This document shows, piece by piece, positions 1 to 8,200 of a stretch of 64,000 nt of DNA. Below the pieces are notes generated by a model. It ran no database searches and was not told the DNA's origin. It saw only the letters and a program-made list of their open reading frames with translations. Numbering within the stretch: position 1 is the stretch's first letter; each line of letters starts with the position of its first letter. The DNA lies in NCBI RefSeq assembly GCF_001050275.1, contig NZ_BBYA01000008.1, positions 434,001-498,000 on the forward strand, read 5' to 3'. The position numbers and the translations under genes are program-made. This DNA comes from Leptolinea tardivitalis. GTDB taxonomy: Bacteria > Chloroflexota > Anaerolineae > Anaerolineales > Anaerolineaceae.

Positions 1-53
1 TTCCATTATGATGATTCTAATACAAAGTAACTCTGTTTGTAAGGACAGAAATA

Positions 54-737
54 TTATACAGGATGTCCAATGATCACAAACAATTTTGCGTTGTTGGCTT
101 GTATCCAATTCGTATTGACCAGGAATCCACTTTCTGAAAATCTCTTTTGAAGATACTCCTGAAAGGACTTTGATAGCGAATTGAATCCAAGTAAGGTTGT
201 AAAGAAATGGATGATTTTTTCATGCAAACTGGTTCCTGTGATTTCTGCCGTTAATAGGATGATGAGTTTCCCATCAGGCTGAAGTACTCTGTGGATTTCA
301 TTCATGGTTTCGATGAAAAAAATATAAGGTGCCGGAAAGGTGGCTGTAACTGTCTTAATTGAGGCTGTTCGAAAGGGTAAAGTTTGCCCCAATCCTCTGA
401 CCAATGGTGGAGACGTGGATTCCCAGAATTGCCGACTGTAACAGAGCATCTGCGGACTCTCATCCAATCCAATTGAGAAAAATCCTTTCTCTTCCATTTG
501 ATGGACAAGGATACCCTTGCCGCAACCCAGATCGATTACCGGTCCGATTTCCACTTCATTGCCTGCGGTCCGGATCCAATCATTCCATTTGCCTGCTGAA
601 ACCAGCCAGGCGGCAAAATCATACAACCACGAAAAGCTGTGATAAAGGAGGTCATATCCCCAGAGAATCAACCGGCTCAACCAGTGGATATAGAAGGCTG
701 ACATAATTCGATTATAGTCATTCTCTGCCGTTGACAA
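54..737 (-). CDS. Class I SAM-dependent methyltransferase
   Basis: A 227-residue protein with the glycine-rich SAM-binding motif I (VIDLGCGKG, residues 67-75) and an acidic strand-2 end (GLDES, about 90-94). This supports a Rossmann-type methyltransferase of the Methyltransf_11/25 kind. The first 60 residues are rich in aromatic and hydrophobic residues and may lie on a membrane or lipid substrate, but no clear transmembrane segment stands out. The longest frame begins with TTG at 737; an in-frame ATG lies at 704. Neither has a good Shine-Dalgarno sequence, so the start is uncertain. The substrate cannot be told from sequence. It is divergent from the MTHFR gene at 841. Confidence 0.75.
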   Translation of the reverse strand: MSTAENDYNRIMSAFYIHWLSRLILWGYDLLYHSFSWLYDFAAWLVSAGKWNDWIRTAGNEVEIGPVIDLGCGKGILVHQMEEKGFFSIGLDESPQMLCYSRQFWESTSPPLVRGLGQTLPFRTASIKTVTATFPAPYIFFIETMNEIHRVLQPDGKLIILLTAEITGTSLHEKIIHFFTTLLGFNSLSKSFQEYLQKRFSESGFLVNTNWIQANNAKLFVIIGHPV

Positions 738-840
738 AAAACCGGGAATCTTAGGGCAAAAAGATTTTTCCAGGATGGTTCTTCATGGAATATAATTCGG
801 CAATTCTTAATTGCATCCTGGTGCTGGAAAGAGGTATGTT

Positions 841-2277
841 ATGCCTGGTTTTACCCCCGGCCGCCGCTGGCAGCCTGCTTATTATGCCTTTCACAACGAT
901 ACTCTCCCCAAAAAAGCTCTGGCGACCATTGAACGGCTGGCGAAAAGCCCTTTTTTCGGCTGCCGCATGTGCGGCAATTGTCTGCTCCAGGAAACGGCGT
1001 TTATCTGCCCGATGGAATGTCCAAAAGGTTTGCGAAACGGTCCCTGTGGCGGGTCTACACCGGAACACTGCTATGTTGACAATACTCGTCCCTGTATCTG
1101 GTACAAAATCTATGACCGGTCTGAAAAATTACACCGGACTGATAAGCTGTTGGAAGTCTTACCGCCTCTTGATTGGGAAAAAGTTGGTACCGAACAATGG
1201 TGGGACTTATTTGAACTCTGGAAGAAGAAGGGTGGAATAAAAACAACCTTTAAGGCTCTTGCCTCACATGACCGGATGGCGATTTTTGAACATTTCATGA
1301 AAGAATATCGTCAACCAGACTGGTGGCAGGGCGATGATCAACCACATCCGGCCAAAGCACATGAACCGGTTTCTGGCCTGGAAGAGAAGTTTATCAACGG
1401 GAAATTTGTGGTCACGGCTGAAGTGGCTCCTCCCATTTCTGCTTCTGCGGCAGATTTGGTGAAAAAAGTGACCATGTTGAAAGACTATGTGGATGCCGTC
1501 AACTTTACGGATAATCCATCGGCGACACCAAGAATGTCATCACTGGCATCGGCAGCTCTATGTCTGCAATCAGGTGTTGAACCTGTGATGCAGATTACCG
1601 CCCGTGATTACAACCGGATGGGAGTCCAATCTGCTGTACTGGGAGCCAATGCTCTGGGAATACGCAATATCCTCTGTCTGACAGGTGACCATTCACGCCT
1701 GGGGCCTGAACCCCACAGTCGAATGGATATCTGGGACCTCGATTCAGTTCAAATGATCTGGTTGCTTAGGCGTATGCGTGATGAAGGACATTTCCTTGAT
1801 CAGCGTGAGATTAAAGAACCTCCAAAACTTTTTATTGGAGCCGCCAGTTCACCAAATGCTTCACAGCCACGTTTCCAGATTATTCGTGAGACCAAAAAGG
1901 CCAACGCTGGAGCTCAGTTTTTCCAGACCAACTTGATCTATGATGTGGATGCATTCAAATCTTATCTTGACCTGCTCGATAAAGCTGGACTTCTGAACCG
2001 TGTTTACATTATGGCGGGTGTTACACCCATCCGGAGTGCCAAAGCAGCCCGTGTGATGAATACCATCCCGGGAGTTAAAATTCCGCAGAAAATGATCGAC
2101 CGGTTGGAAAACTCGGCTGATCCAAAAGAAGAAGGCGTTCAAATCGTACTTGAGTTAATCAGCGGCATGAAGGATTTTCCGATTAATGGGATCCATTTTA
2201 TGGCTGTCGGCTGGGAGAGCATTGTCCCAAGGCTGATCACAGAGAGTGGATTACAGGATCGCCGAATGGGAATGTAA
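841..2277 (+). CDS. metF: Methylenetetrahydrofolate reductase, MetV-MetF fusion
   Basis: Predicted to reduce 5,10-methylene-THF to 5-methyl-THF. Residues 1-100 form a cysteine-rich MTHFR_C/MetV-type domain (Cys 41, 44, 47, 56, 60, 69, 77 and 85), likely binding an Fe-S cluster or zinc. Residues about 185-470 are the TIM-barrel MTHFR domain, with NFTDNP, ITARDYNR and CLTGDHS segments typical of the flavin/folate site. In acetogens MetV and MetF are often separate subunits; here they are one 478-residue chain. An upstream TTG frame exists (811), but ATG 841 has AGAGG six bases ahead and is preferred. The MetV module points to a Wood-Ljungdahl-type or ferredoxin-linked reductase, though the electron donor is inferred. 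Confidence 0.88.
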   Translation: MPGFTPGRRWQPAYYAFHNDTLPKKALATIERLAKSPFFGCRMCGNCLLQETAFICPMECPKGLRNGPCGGSTPEHCYVDNTRPCIWYKIYDRSEKLHRTDKLLEVLPPLDWEKVGTEQWWDLFELWKKKGGIKTTFKALASHDRMAIFEHFMKEYRQPDWWQGDDQPHPAKAHEPVSGLEEKFINGKFVVTAEVAPPISASAADLVKKVTMLKDYVDAVNFTDNPSATPRMSSLASAALCLQSGVEPVMQITARDYNRMGVQSAVLGANALGIRNILCLTGDHSRLGPEPHSRMDIWDLDSVQMIWLLRRMRDEGHFLDQREIKEPPKLFIGAASSPNASQPRFQIIRETKKANAGAQFFQTNLIYDVDAFKSYLDLLDKAGLLNRVYIMAGVTPIRSAKAARVMNTIPGVKIPQKMIDRLENSADPKEEGVQIVLELISGMKDFPINGIHFMAVGWESIVPRLITESGLQDRRMGM

Positions 2278-2302
2278 GACGAACAGGATATTTTGACATT
2301 CC

Positions 2303-2332
2303 TTGACTGATTTTGATTCATGCAGGTATAAT
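2303..2332 (+). promoter_or_regulatory. Sigma70-type promoter of rpmF
   Basis: TTGACT at 2303-2308 and TATAAT at 2327-2332 are separated by 18 bases, about 50 bases before the L32 start codon. An additional TTGACA at 2293 is too far away to pair with this -10. Confidence 0.6.
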
Positions 2333-2382
2333 CTATCTGTTAATTTCTGAAAACAACGACTTGATCAAGCAGGAGCAAGAAA

Positions 2383-2580
2383 ATGGGTCCACTTCCAAAA
2401 CGGAAACTTTCCAAGGGTCGCCGAGACCGCCGTCGCTCACAGGATGCGCTCGACAACCTGAACCTCACACAGTGCAGTAACTGTGGTGAGATGCGCCTTC
2501 CCCACACGGTTTGCCCGAAATGTGGGCATTACAAAGGCCGTGAGGTGATTGTTGTCTCTAAAGAAGAGAAGAACAAATAG
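2383..2580 (+). CDS. rpmF: 50S ribosomal protein L32
   Basis: A 65-residue basic protein with the L32 N-terminal signature (PKRKLSKGRRDRRR) and two CxxC knuckles (Cys 31/34 and 44/47), so it is the zinc-binding form. It sits in the large ribosomal subunit near the peptidyl-transferase exit. AGGAG at 2371-2375 precedes ATG by seven bases. It appears monocistronic, with its own promoter and a strong terminator. The usual partner yceD (DUF177), often upstream of rpmF, is absent here. Confidence 0.96.
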   Translation: MGPLPKRKLSKGRRDRRRSQDALDNLNLTQCSNCGEMRLPHTVCPKCGHYKGREVIVVSKEEKNK

Positions 2581-2640
2581 TTCTTTTTATCAAATTTGAT
2601 GGTTTCATTGTTGATCGTCTAATAATGGGCCAGACATAAA

Positions 2641-2680
2641 AGACAATAAAAAGACCGCAGACGCGGTCTTTTTATTGTCT
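2641..2680. terminator. Bidirectional intrinsic terminator between rpmF and hflX
   Basis: A perfect 18-base inverted repeat (2641-2658 and 2663-2680) with a four-base AGAC loop. The T/A-rich outer half gives a U-tract on both strands, serving the convergent rpmF and hflX transcripts. Confidence 0.85.
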
Positions 2681-2724
2681 TGATAATTATCTTCTGTGTT
2701 ACATTATTGTGCTTTTCCGATGGG

Positions 2725-4116
2725 TTATTCAGATTGGGGTGAAAACGGATCGTCACTTTCGTTGCCGCTGATTTCTGGTGTAACGTCTATCCGGTTGGGA
2801 TCGAAAATGAATGGTTGGAATTGTGCAAGTAACCTGCCCGGCAGGCTGCCACGGATGATGACACCGGTGCGATCCTGTTCGAAGCGTTCGACCTGACCAA
2901 TATCATGGAACAGTGAAATCAACTGACCCTGTTGATAGGGCAGTCGGACAATCACCGGTATGAATTGCTCGAATAATACATTTTCAATGAGTTGTGATAA
3001 TTCGGGCAAACCTGTTCCGGATTTTGCTGAAATCAGGGCGGAATTGGGCAATGATTTTACTGTTTCTTCCCCATAGGAGAGATCATCCAACTGGTCCATC
3101 TTGTTGAAAACAGTGATCACAGGGATATGGTCAGCCTTGATATCCTTTAACGTTCGTTGAACTGATTCCCATTGGGCCAGAGCATTTGGGTGGGTGATAT
3201 CAACAACATGAATGAGAAGATCTGCTTCTGAAATTTCTTCCAGAGTAGCTCGAAATGCTGCCACCAATTGTGTGGGGAGTTTTTGAATAAAACCAACCGT
3301 GTCTGTCAACAAAGCGAGATGCCCGCCCGGCAGATTGATACGGCGGGTAGTGGGATCCAATGTGGCAAAGAGCTGGTTGGCAACATAAACATCGCTGTGA
3401 GACAACCGATTAAGAAGGGTTGACTTACCTGCATTCGTGTAGCCAACAAGAGCTACAATGGGAATTTGTGATCGCCTTCGTTGTGCACGATATCGTTCGC
3501 GGTGCTGCCGCACTTTTTCCAGTTCACCTTTGAGACGGGCAATTTTTCGATTGATTTCACGGCGGTCAACTTCAAGCTGGGTTTCACCAGGGCCGCGGAG
3601 ACCTACTCCGCCAACACTGCCAGTTCTTCCAGCGCCGCCGCCAGCCTGACGGGCAAGGTGTGTCCAGGCACGGGTAAGGCGGGGAAGGCGGTATTCATAT
3701 TGGGCAAGTTCAACCTGCAGAGCACCTTCTCGTGTCTGGGCATGCTGGGCAAAAATATCCAAAATTAAAGCTGTTCGGTCAAGCAGTTGGACTTTTGATC
3801 CTAATTTTTCTTCCAATTCGCGCTGATGGGTAGGAGCGAGTTCATTATCAAAGATAACAACATCAGCCAGAGTCTCTTCCACCAGAGCGATAACTTCCTG
3901 TACTTTTCCAGAACCGATGAATGTTCCGGCATGGATATGGTCAATCCGCTGATAGGTTTGTCCAACGACATCGAGACCGGCGGTATCTGCCAGAAGAGCC
4001 AGTTCTTCCAGCGATTCTTCCATGGAAAGGATGCCTGGTTCGCTTTTTATTTCAACACCTACCAGGAATGCCCGTTGACGCGGCGGCCTGGTAGGTTCAG
4101 GTTGTTTTTTTGACAT
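2725..4116 (-). CDS. hflX: GTPase HflX, ribosome-splitting stress factor
   Basis: A 463-residue protein with the HflX N-terminal nucleotide-binding domain (about 15-150), a glycine-rich linker and coiled coil (about 157-215), then an Obg-like G domain. G1 is GYTNAGKST (225-233), G3 DTVGF (272-276), G4 NKMD (338-341) and G5 SAKSG (363-367). Family members bind stalled or hibernating 70S ribosomes and split them under stress. The start codon lies three bases after the stop of the aminotransferase gene, with a poor Shine-Dalgarno, so translation is probably coupled. Confidence 0.95.
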   Translation of the reverse strand: MSKKQPEPTRPPRQRAFLVGVEIKSEPGILSMEESLEELALLADTAGLDVVGQTYQRIDHIHAGTFIGSGKVQEVIALVEETLADVVIFDNELAPTHQRELEEKLGSKVQLLDRTALILDIFAQHAQTREGALQVELAQYEYRLPRLTRAWTHLARQAGGGAGRTGSVGGVGLRGPGETQLEVDRREINRKIARLKGELEKVRQHRERYRAQRRRSQIPIVALVGYTNAGKSTLLNRLSHSDVYVANQLFATLDPTTRRINLPGGHLALLTDTVGFIQKLPTQLVAAFRATLEEISEADLLIHVVDITHPNALAQWESVQRTLKDIKADHIPVITVFNKMDQLDDLSYGEETVKSLPNSALISAKSGTGLPELSQLIENVLFEQFIPVIVRLPYQQGQLISLFHDIGQVERFEQDRTGVIIRGSLPGRLLAQFQPFIFDPNRIDVTPEISGNESDDPFSPQSE

Positions 4117-4119
4117 AGA

Positions 4120-5298
4120 TCAGGCTTTTTTCATCCAGGATTGAATTCGATCCAGGGCTGTTTTCATTTCAGCAGTTGATGTACCCAGTGAGATGCGAAT
4201 AAATCCTTCTCCATGTTTCCCGTAAATACTGCCTGGAGTGAGACTGACACCGGTTTCTTCCAGTAATCTATTGCAGAACTCTACAGAGTCCGTCAATCCT
4301 TCAGGTAGATGTGCCCATACATAAATAGCTGCCTGAGGAGAATCCACATGGAAACCACAGGCTTTTAATCCTTTGACAACAATATCACGCCGTTCCAGAT
4401 AGATATCGTTACGATCCTGGATCCATTCCTGGTCAGACGTAAGGGCAAAAATACCAGCAGCCAGTAAGGGATTGAATTGTGAACTATCCATCTGGCTTTT
4501 ATAGATGCTCAGGTAATTAACGGCATTGGCATTGCCAACGGCCATACCAATACGCCATCCGGCCATATTGTAGGTTTTTGACAACGAATTGAATTCAATA
4601 GCAACATCTTTCGCTCCATCTACCTCAAGAATGGATGGGGCAACATAACCGTCGAAACAGATATCCACATATGGTGCATCATGCGCGATCAATATTTGAT
4701 GATCATGGGCAAAACGGACAGCTTTTTCAAAAAACGACAGAGGAGCAATTGCACCTGTAGGATTGTTTGGATAGTTAAGCCATAAAATTTTCGCCTTTTC
4801 GAGAACGGCATCGGGTATGGTGTTCAGATCTGGCAGGAATTTATTCTCTGGCAATAGCGGCATATCGTACAGTTCAGCGCCGGCAATCCTGCCGCCTTCC
4901 CGATAGGCCGGGTAGCAGGGATCTGGTACCAGTGATATATCACCTGGATTTAATATCACTTGACTCAGGTTAAACACACCCTCTTTTGAACCAACTAACG
5001 CCAGCACTTCTTTCGTCGGGTCGAGTTTGACATTGAATCGTTTGAGATAATAATCAGCACAGGCCTGTTTGAATGCCGGTGTCCCACCCAGGGCGGAATA
5101 CCCGTGTTGACGTGGATCGCGGGCATTTTTAACCATTACATCGATAATTTCATCTGTTGGCGGAAGATCGGGTGAACCCATATCCAACCGGATTATGGAT
5201 ACACCTTTCTTTTTTAATTCGTTAATTTTCTGATTGAGAGTTGCAAAGAAATAGGGTTTGAATCCTGCGATTCGTTCCGCGGGTTGGATATAATTCAT
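4120..5298 (-). CDS. Class I/II PLP-dependent aminotransferase (DapL/AspC-like)
   Basis: A 392-residue fold-type I aminotransferase. It has the NYPNNPTGA segment (about 175-183), Asp 207 and Tyr 210 contacting PLP, and the Schiff-base lysine in SLSKTYNMAGWR (Lys 241). The RISLG motif near the C-terminus holds the substrate-carboxylate arginine. Overall it resembles LL-diaminopimelate or aspartate aminotransferases, but substrate cannot be fixed by eye. It forms a two-gene operon with hflX and is divergent from trmI; the 70-base spacer carries a dyad that may be an operator. Confidence 0.85.
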   Translation of the reverse strand: MNYIQPAERIAGFKPYFFATLNQKINELKKKGVSIIRLDMGSPDLPPTDEIIDVMVKNARDPRQHGYSALGGTPAFKQACADYYLKRFNVKLDPTKEVLALVGSKEGVFNLSQVILNPGDISLVPDPCYPAYREGGRIAGAELYDMPLLPENKFLPDLNTIPDAVLEKAKILWLNYPNNPTGAIAPLSFFEKAVRFAHDHQILIAHDAPYVDICFDGYVAPSILEVDGAKDVAIEFNSLSKTYNMAGWRIGMAVGNANAVNYLSIYKSQMDSSQFNPLLAAGIFALTSDQEWIQDRNDIYLERRDIVVKGLKACGFHVDSPQAAIYVWAHLPEGLTDSVEFCNRLLEETGVSLTPGSIYGKHGEGFIRISLGTSTAEMKTALDRIQSWMKKA

Positions 5299-5318
5299 TG
5301 TTAACCTTCAAATTTGGT

Positions 5319-5343
5319 AGTGTAATTTGTGTTATTTTACACT
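5319..5343. promoter_or_regulatory. Dyad in the divergent aminotransferase/trmI spacer
   Basis: AGTGTAA (5319-5325) and TTACACT (5337-5343) form perfect 7-base arms with an 11-base A/T-rich spacer. The size and position, within a 70-base divergent promoter region, suit a dimeric regulator site. No regulator gene adjoins it. Confidence 0.35.
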
Positions 5344-5368
5344 GTTGCCAGCAGAATAGGAGCATTAC

Positions 5369-6220
5369 TTGACCTGGAATTTACACGGAACTCATGCCCG
5401 CGAAGGCGACCTGGTTGAACTGGTCGGACTTAGTCATAAACATTTTATTGTTCTTCTAAAGAAAGATGGTGAATTGCATACCCACCGAGGTGTCATCTAT
5501 CACAATGACCTCATCGGTACAGCCTGGGGAAGCCAGGTGCATTCTCATTCGGGCAGCCCATTTTTTATGCTTCAACCAGCATTTAATGATCTGTTGCGGT
5601 CTGTTCCACGAAGAACGCAGATCATGTACCCAAAAGAGATTGGATACATCCTGGTGGCACTGGGAATTGGACCCGGACAACATGTAATTGAAGCTGGAAC
5701 TGGTTCGGGTGCGTTGACAACTGCATTGGCATATGCTGTTGGCAATGAAGGAAAAGTGATCAGCTATGAAGCCCGGCCTGAAATGCAGGAAGTGGCTAAA
5801 AAGAATTTGGAACGCTTTGGTCTTGCAGACCGGGTTGAATTTAAAATTAAAGACATTGGTGAAGGTTTTGATGAAACCGGTGTGGATGCATTATTCCTCG
5901 ATGTTGCCAATTCGTATGATTATATGCATCAGGTGAGGGAGGCCTTAAAACCTGGCGGATTCTTTGGCAGCATTTTACCCACCACCAATCAGGTTTCCAA
6001 ATTGTTATATTCATTGAGGCATGAAGACTTTGCCTTTACAGAAGTTCTGGAAATAATGTTGCGGTTTTATAAGCCAGAACCAGATAAACTTCGACCAACA
6101 GACCGTATGGTAGCCCACACTGGATATTTGATCTTTGCACGGCCTGTAATCATTGACCATTCTGTAGATAGTCAAGATTCCCTGGCGGAAGAAGGTTGGG
6201 AAGCCGATAGTGATGTTTAA
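5369..6220 (+). CDS. trmI: tRNA (adenine-N1)-methyltransferase, TrmI family
   Basis: A 283-residue protein with the TrmI/GCD14 architecture: a small N-terminal beta domain (1-70), then a SAM-binding Rossmann domain with motif I VIEAGTGSG (106-114) and a catalytic-side DALFLDV segment (about 173-179). TrmI methylates A58 (sometimes A57) in the T-loop of tRNAs. The start is TTG at 5369, supported by AGGAG (5358-5362) six bases ahead and by the family-typical N-terminus. It begins a plus-strand run with a zinc-ribbon protein and a NUDIX hydrolase. Confidence 0.9.
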   Translation: MTWNLHGTHAREGDLVELVGLSHKHFIVLLKKDGELHTHRGVIYHNDLIGTAWGSQVHSHSGSPFFMLQPAFNDLLRSVPRRTQIMYPKEIGYILVALGIGPGQHVIEAGTGSGALTTALAYAVGNEGKVISYEARPEMQEVAKKNLERFGLADRVEFKIKDIGEGFDETGVDALFLDVANSYDYMHQVREALKPGGFFGSILPTTNQVSKLLYSLRHEDFAFTEVLEIMLRFYKPEPDKLRPTDRMVAHTGYLIFARPVIIDHSVDSQDSLAEEGWEADSDV

Positions 6221-6237
6221 TTTAGGAGGAGAAAACA

Positions 6238-6810
6238 ATGTTTCGTAGAGGAATTCCTTTTCGTCCGGCAGCCCGGATTTTTGGATTTTTGGGTCCAATG
6301 TTTCAGGGAATATTAAACGAGGCGAATCAAGAATTTGAATCAGGTGATTACCGCGAAGCAGCCTGCCGGTATACCCGTCTGGCTGAACGGGCAGCCATCC
6401 GTGGAAAACACAGGGCAGGAAACTGGCTGGTAAAAGCCGGACAGGCAAATGTTCTCAGTGGAGCCAGAGAACAGGGAATGCAGCAAATATTCCGTGGGAT
6501 GGAAATCATGCAAACCCAGGGAAGACAGAAGGATGTAGGTCGATATGCCTGGCGCACGATTGATTTGTTTACCAGCCATGGATTGACTACAGAAGCCAGG
6601 CAGGTTTCTGATTGGCTTCAGGGAAAAATGCCGGATATTAAAATCGAAGAGATCTTTCCAGAAAACGACTCGAAAACGGTTAATAACCGGCAGAAACTGC
6701 CATCCAGGTGCCCTTCATGCGGTGCCCCTGTTCATCCAGATACAGTCGATTGGGTGGATAACGGTCAGGCTGCCTGCGGTTATTGCGGTATCTTATTGCC
6801 TGAAGGATAA
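6238..6810 (+). CDS. Helical-repeat protein with C-terminal zinc ribbon, function unknown
   Basis: A 190-residue protein I do not recognise by name. The N-terminal 20 residues are hydrophobic and basic. Residues about 25-130 look like TPR-type helical hairpins (ANQEFESGDYREAACRY and following). The C-terminus has a four-cysteine ribbon (Cys 158, 161, 180 and 183). Such proteins often act as adaptors. A strong AGGAGGAG precedes the ATG. It starts 17 bases after trmI and is probably cotranscribed with it. Confidence 0.7.
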   Translation: MFRRGIPFRPAARIFGFLGPMFQGILNEANQEFESGDYREAACRYTRLAERAAIRGKHRAGNWLVKAGQANVLSGAREQGMQQIFRGMEIMQTQGRQKDVGRYAWRTIDLFTSHGLTTEARQVSDWLQGKMPDIKIEEIFPENDSKTVNNRQKLPSRCPSCGAPVHPDTVDWVDNGQAACGYCGILLPEG

Positions 6811-6840
6811 AGAAAATCATCCGAGAACCAGGTGGTTCCA

Positions 6841-7410
6841 ATGGATAAATCACTTATCCGAAGGAATCTGTCTATTCCAGAGGGTGTAACAGCAATCCCT
6901 GACGGATCATGGAAAAGGGCGGCTGTATTGGCTTTGTTTCTTCCCGGCCAACATGGAGAGGAAATTCTTTTTACCCGGAGAACCGATAACGTCCTTGATC
7001 ATAAAGGACAGGTATCGTTTCCAGGTGGTGCTGTTGAACCCGAAGATTCCAGTCTGGAAGAGACGGCACTGCGAGAAGCCAGAGAAGAAATTGGAATACA
7101 AACAACCGATGTAGAGATATTGGGCCGTTCCAATGATTTATTCGCTGTCAGTGGATGGTGGATTACTCCTGTTGTTGGATGGCATGCCCACCGTAATGGC
7201 TTCAAGGCCAATCCGACTGAGGTCTCCCGGATTTTTTCGATTCCTGTAGACTTTCTGGTAGATAGAGCCAACTGGGAAATCCGATCTTATGAAAAAGATG
7301 GTTCGGTTCGAACCAATGTGATTTTTTATCGTATGTATGATAATGAATTGCTATGGGGAATTACGGCTCAAATTGTGCATGATTTGTTGCATAAATTACA
7401 TTTGATGTAA
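6841..7410 (+). CDS. NUDIX hydrolase, CoA pyrophosphatase (NudL-like)
   Basis: A 189-residue protein with a Nudix box starting at GGAVEPED (about 62) and running to REAREEIG (about 85). Just before it is the extended LFTRRTDNVLDHKGQVSFPGG-type signature (about 43-63, quoted in part) that marks the CoA-diphosphatase subfamily. Predicted to split CoA or acyl-CoA to 3',5'-ADP and phosphopantetheine. A GTG lies at 6832, but ATG 6841 with AGGTGG ahead is the better start. It is third in the trmI run. Confidence 0.85.
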   Translation: MDKSLIRRNLSIPEGVTAIPDGSWKRAAVLALFLPGQHGEEILFTRRTDNVLDHKGQVSFPGGAVEPEDSSLEETALREAREEIGIQTTDVEILGRSNDLFAVSGWWITPVVGWHAHRNGFKANPTEVSRIFSIPVDFLVDRANWEIRSYEKDGSVRTNVIFYRMYDNELLWGITAQIVHDLLHKLHLM

Positions 7411-7421
7411 AAATAAAAAGA

Positions 7422-7455
7422 ACACCCCTGCCAATTATCATAACGGCAGGGGTGT
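7422..7455. terminator. Terminator between NUDIX gene and rplY
   Basis: ACACCCCTGCC (7422-7432) pairs with GGCAGGGGTGT (7445-7455) across a 12-base loop. On the minus strand a T-rich run follows the stem, so it clearly terminates rplY; it probably also stops the plus-strand run. Confidence 0.8.
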
Positions 7456-7476
7456 GTATATTGCCTGTTGAGGAAA

Positions 7477-8124
7477 TTACTCGGCTTCCTCTTCTTCTTT
7501 CTTGCCTTTTTCGATGACCTCCGGTTCGGCGGCTACAGCTTCGCCTTCGGCGGCTGGTGCTGCTTCTTCTTCCTTGGCCAGAGTGACAATGACAACAACT
7601 TCATCTGGTTCTGCATGAATGTGGACCTTATCAGATACAACCAGATCTTTGACGGTGAAATGATCGCCAATTTTCTTCAGAGAAGAGAGATCGAGAACGA
7701 TTTTTTCCGGCAAGTCTTGCGGCAGAGCTTCCACCTCAACGGAATCCATTTCAGAGATGATGACACCGTTGAAATCTTTGACGGCAGGTGATACACCTTC
7801 CAAAACGATGTTGACATTGGCACGGATCTTCTCTGTCAACGAGACGATTTGGAAATCAACATGTTTGATGACATTGCGCAGATAGTCACGTTGTTTTTCG
7901 CGAACAAGTGCGGCATGTTCTTTACCATCGAGGTTGATGTAAACCAGGCTGGAGGCAGTCAGACCGTGCAGAGTACGGGTGGCTTCACGAAGATCCAGCG
8001 TTATGGGTGTGGCATCAAAATGATGACCATAAAGAACGGCAGGCAGCTTTCCTTCGCGGCGGAGAGCACCTACTTTTTTCCCTTTGACTGTGCGCAGGGT
8101 GGCATTAAGAACTGCTTTTTCCAT
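7477..8124 (-). CDS. rplY: 50S ribosomal protein L25, general stress (CTC) form
   Basis: A 215-residue two-domain L25/TL5. The 5S-rRNA-binding L25 domain covers about 1-92, including a GHHFDATPI segment, and the beta-rich CTC C-terminal domain about 98-185. A 30-residue Glu/Ala-rich acidic tail follows. This is the long form seen in many non-enteric bacteria; it binds 5S rRNA in the central protuberance. AAGGA lies eight bases before the ATG. A short dyad (ACCTCA-AAA-TGAGGT, 8149-8163) lies in the leader. Confidence 0.93.
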   Translation of the reverse strand: MEKAVLNATLRTVKGKKVGALRREGKLPAVLYGHHFDATPITLDLREATRTLHGLTASSLVYINLDGKEHAALVREKQRDYLRNVIKHVDFQIVSLTEKIRANVNIVLEGVSPAVKDFNGVIISEMDSVEVEALPQDLPEKIVLDLSSLKKIGDHFTVKDLVVSDKVHIHAEPDEVVVIVTLAKEEEAAPAAEGEAVAAEPEVIEKGKKEEEEAE

Positions 8125-8200
8125 TTCATTTTCCTTCGAGCGCCTCTCACCTCAAAATGAGGTTACCTTCGCTCTATGATAGATTCGGCTTACGCCGTGA

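Noticed and set aside
731-736. TTGACA on the plus strand as a -35 box for the MTHFR gene
   Set aside because: No -10 lies 15-19 bases downstream. The TATAAT at 791-796 is too far away and has no -35 of its own.
785-1240. 151-codon open frame on the plus strand overlapping the MTHFR gene
   Set aside because: Out of frame with a clearly conserved enzyme, with no recognisable motif and a composition typical of a shadow frame.
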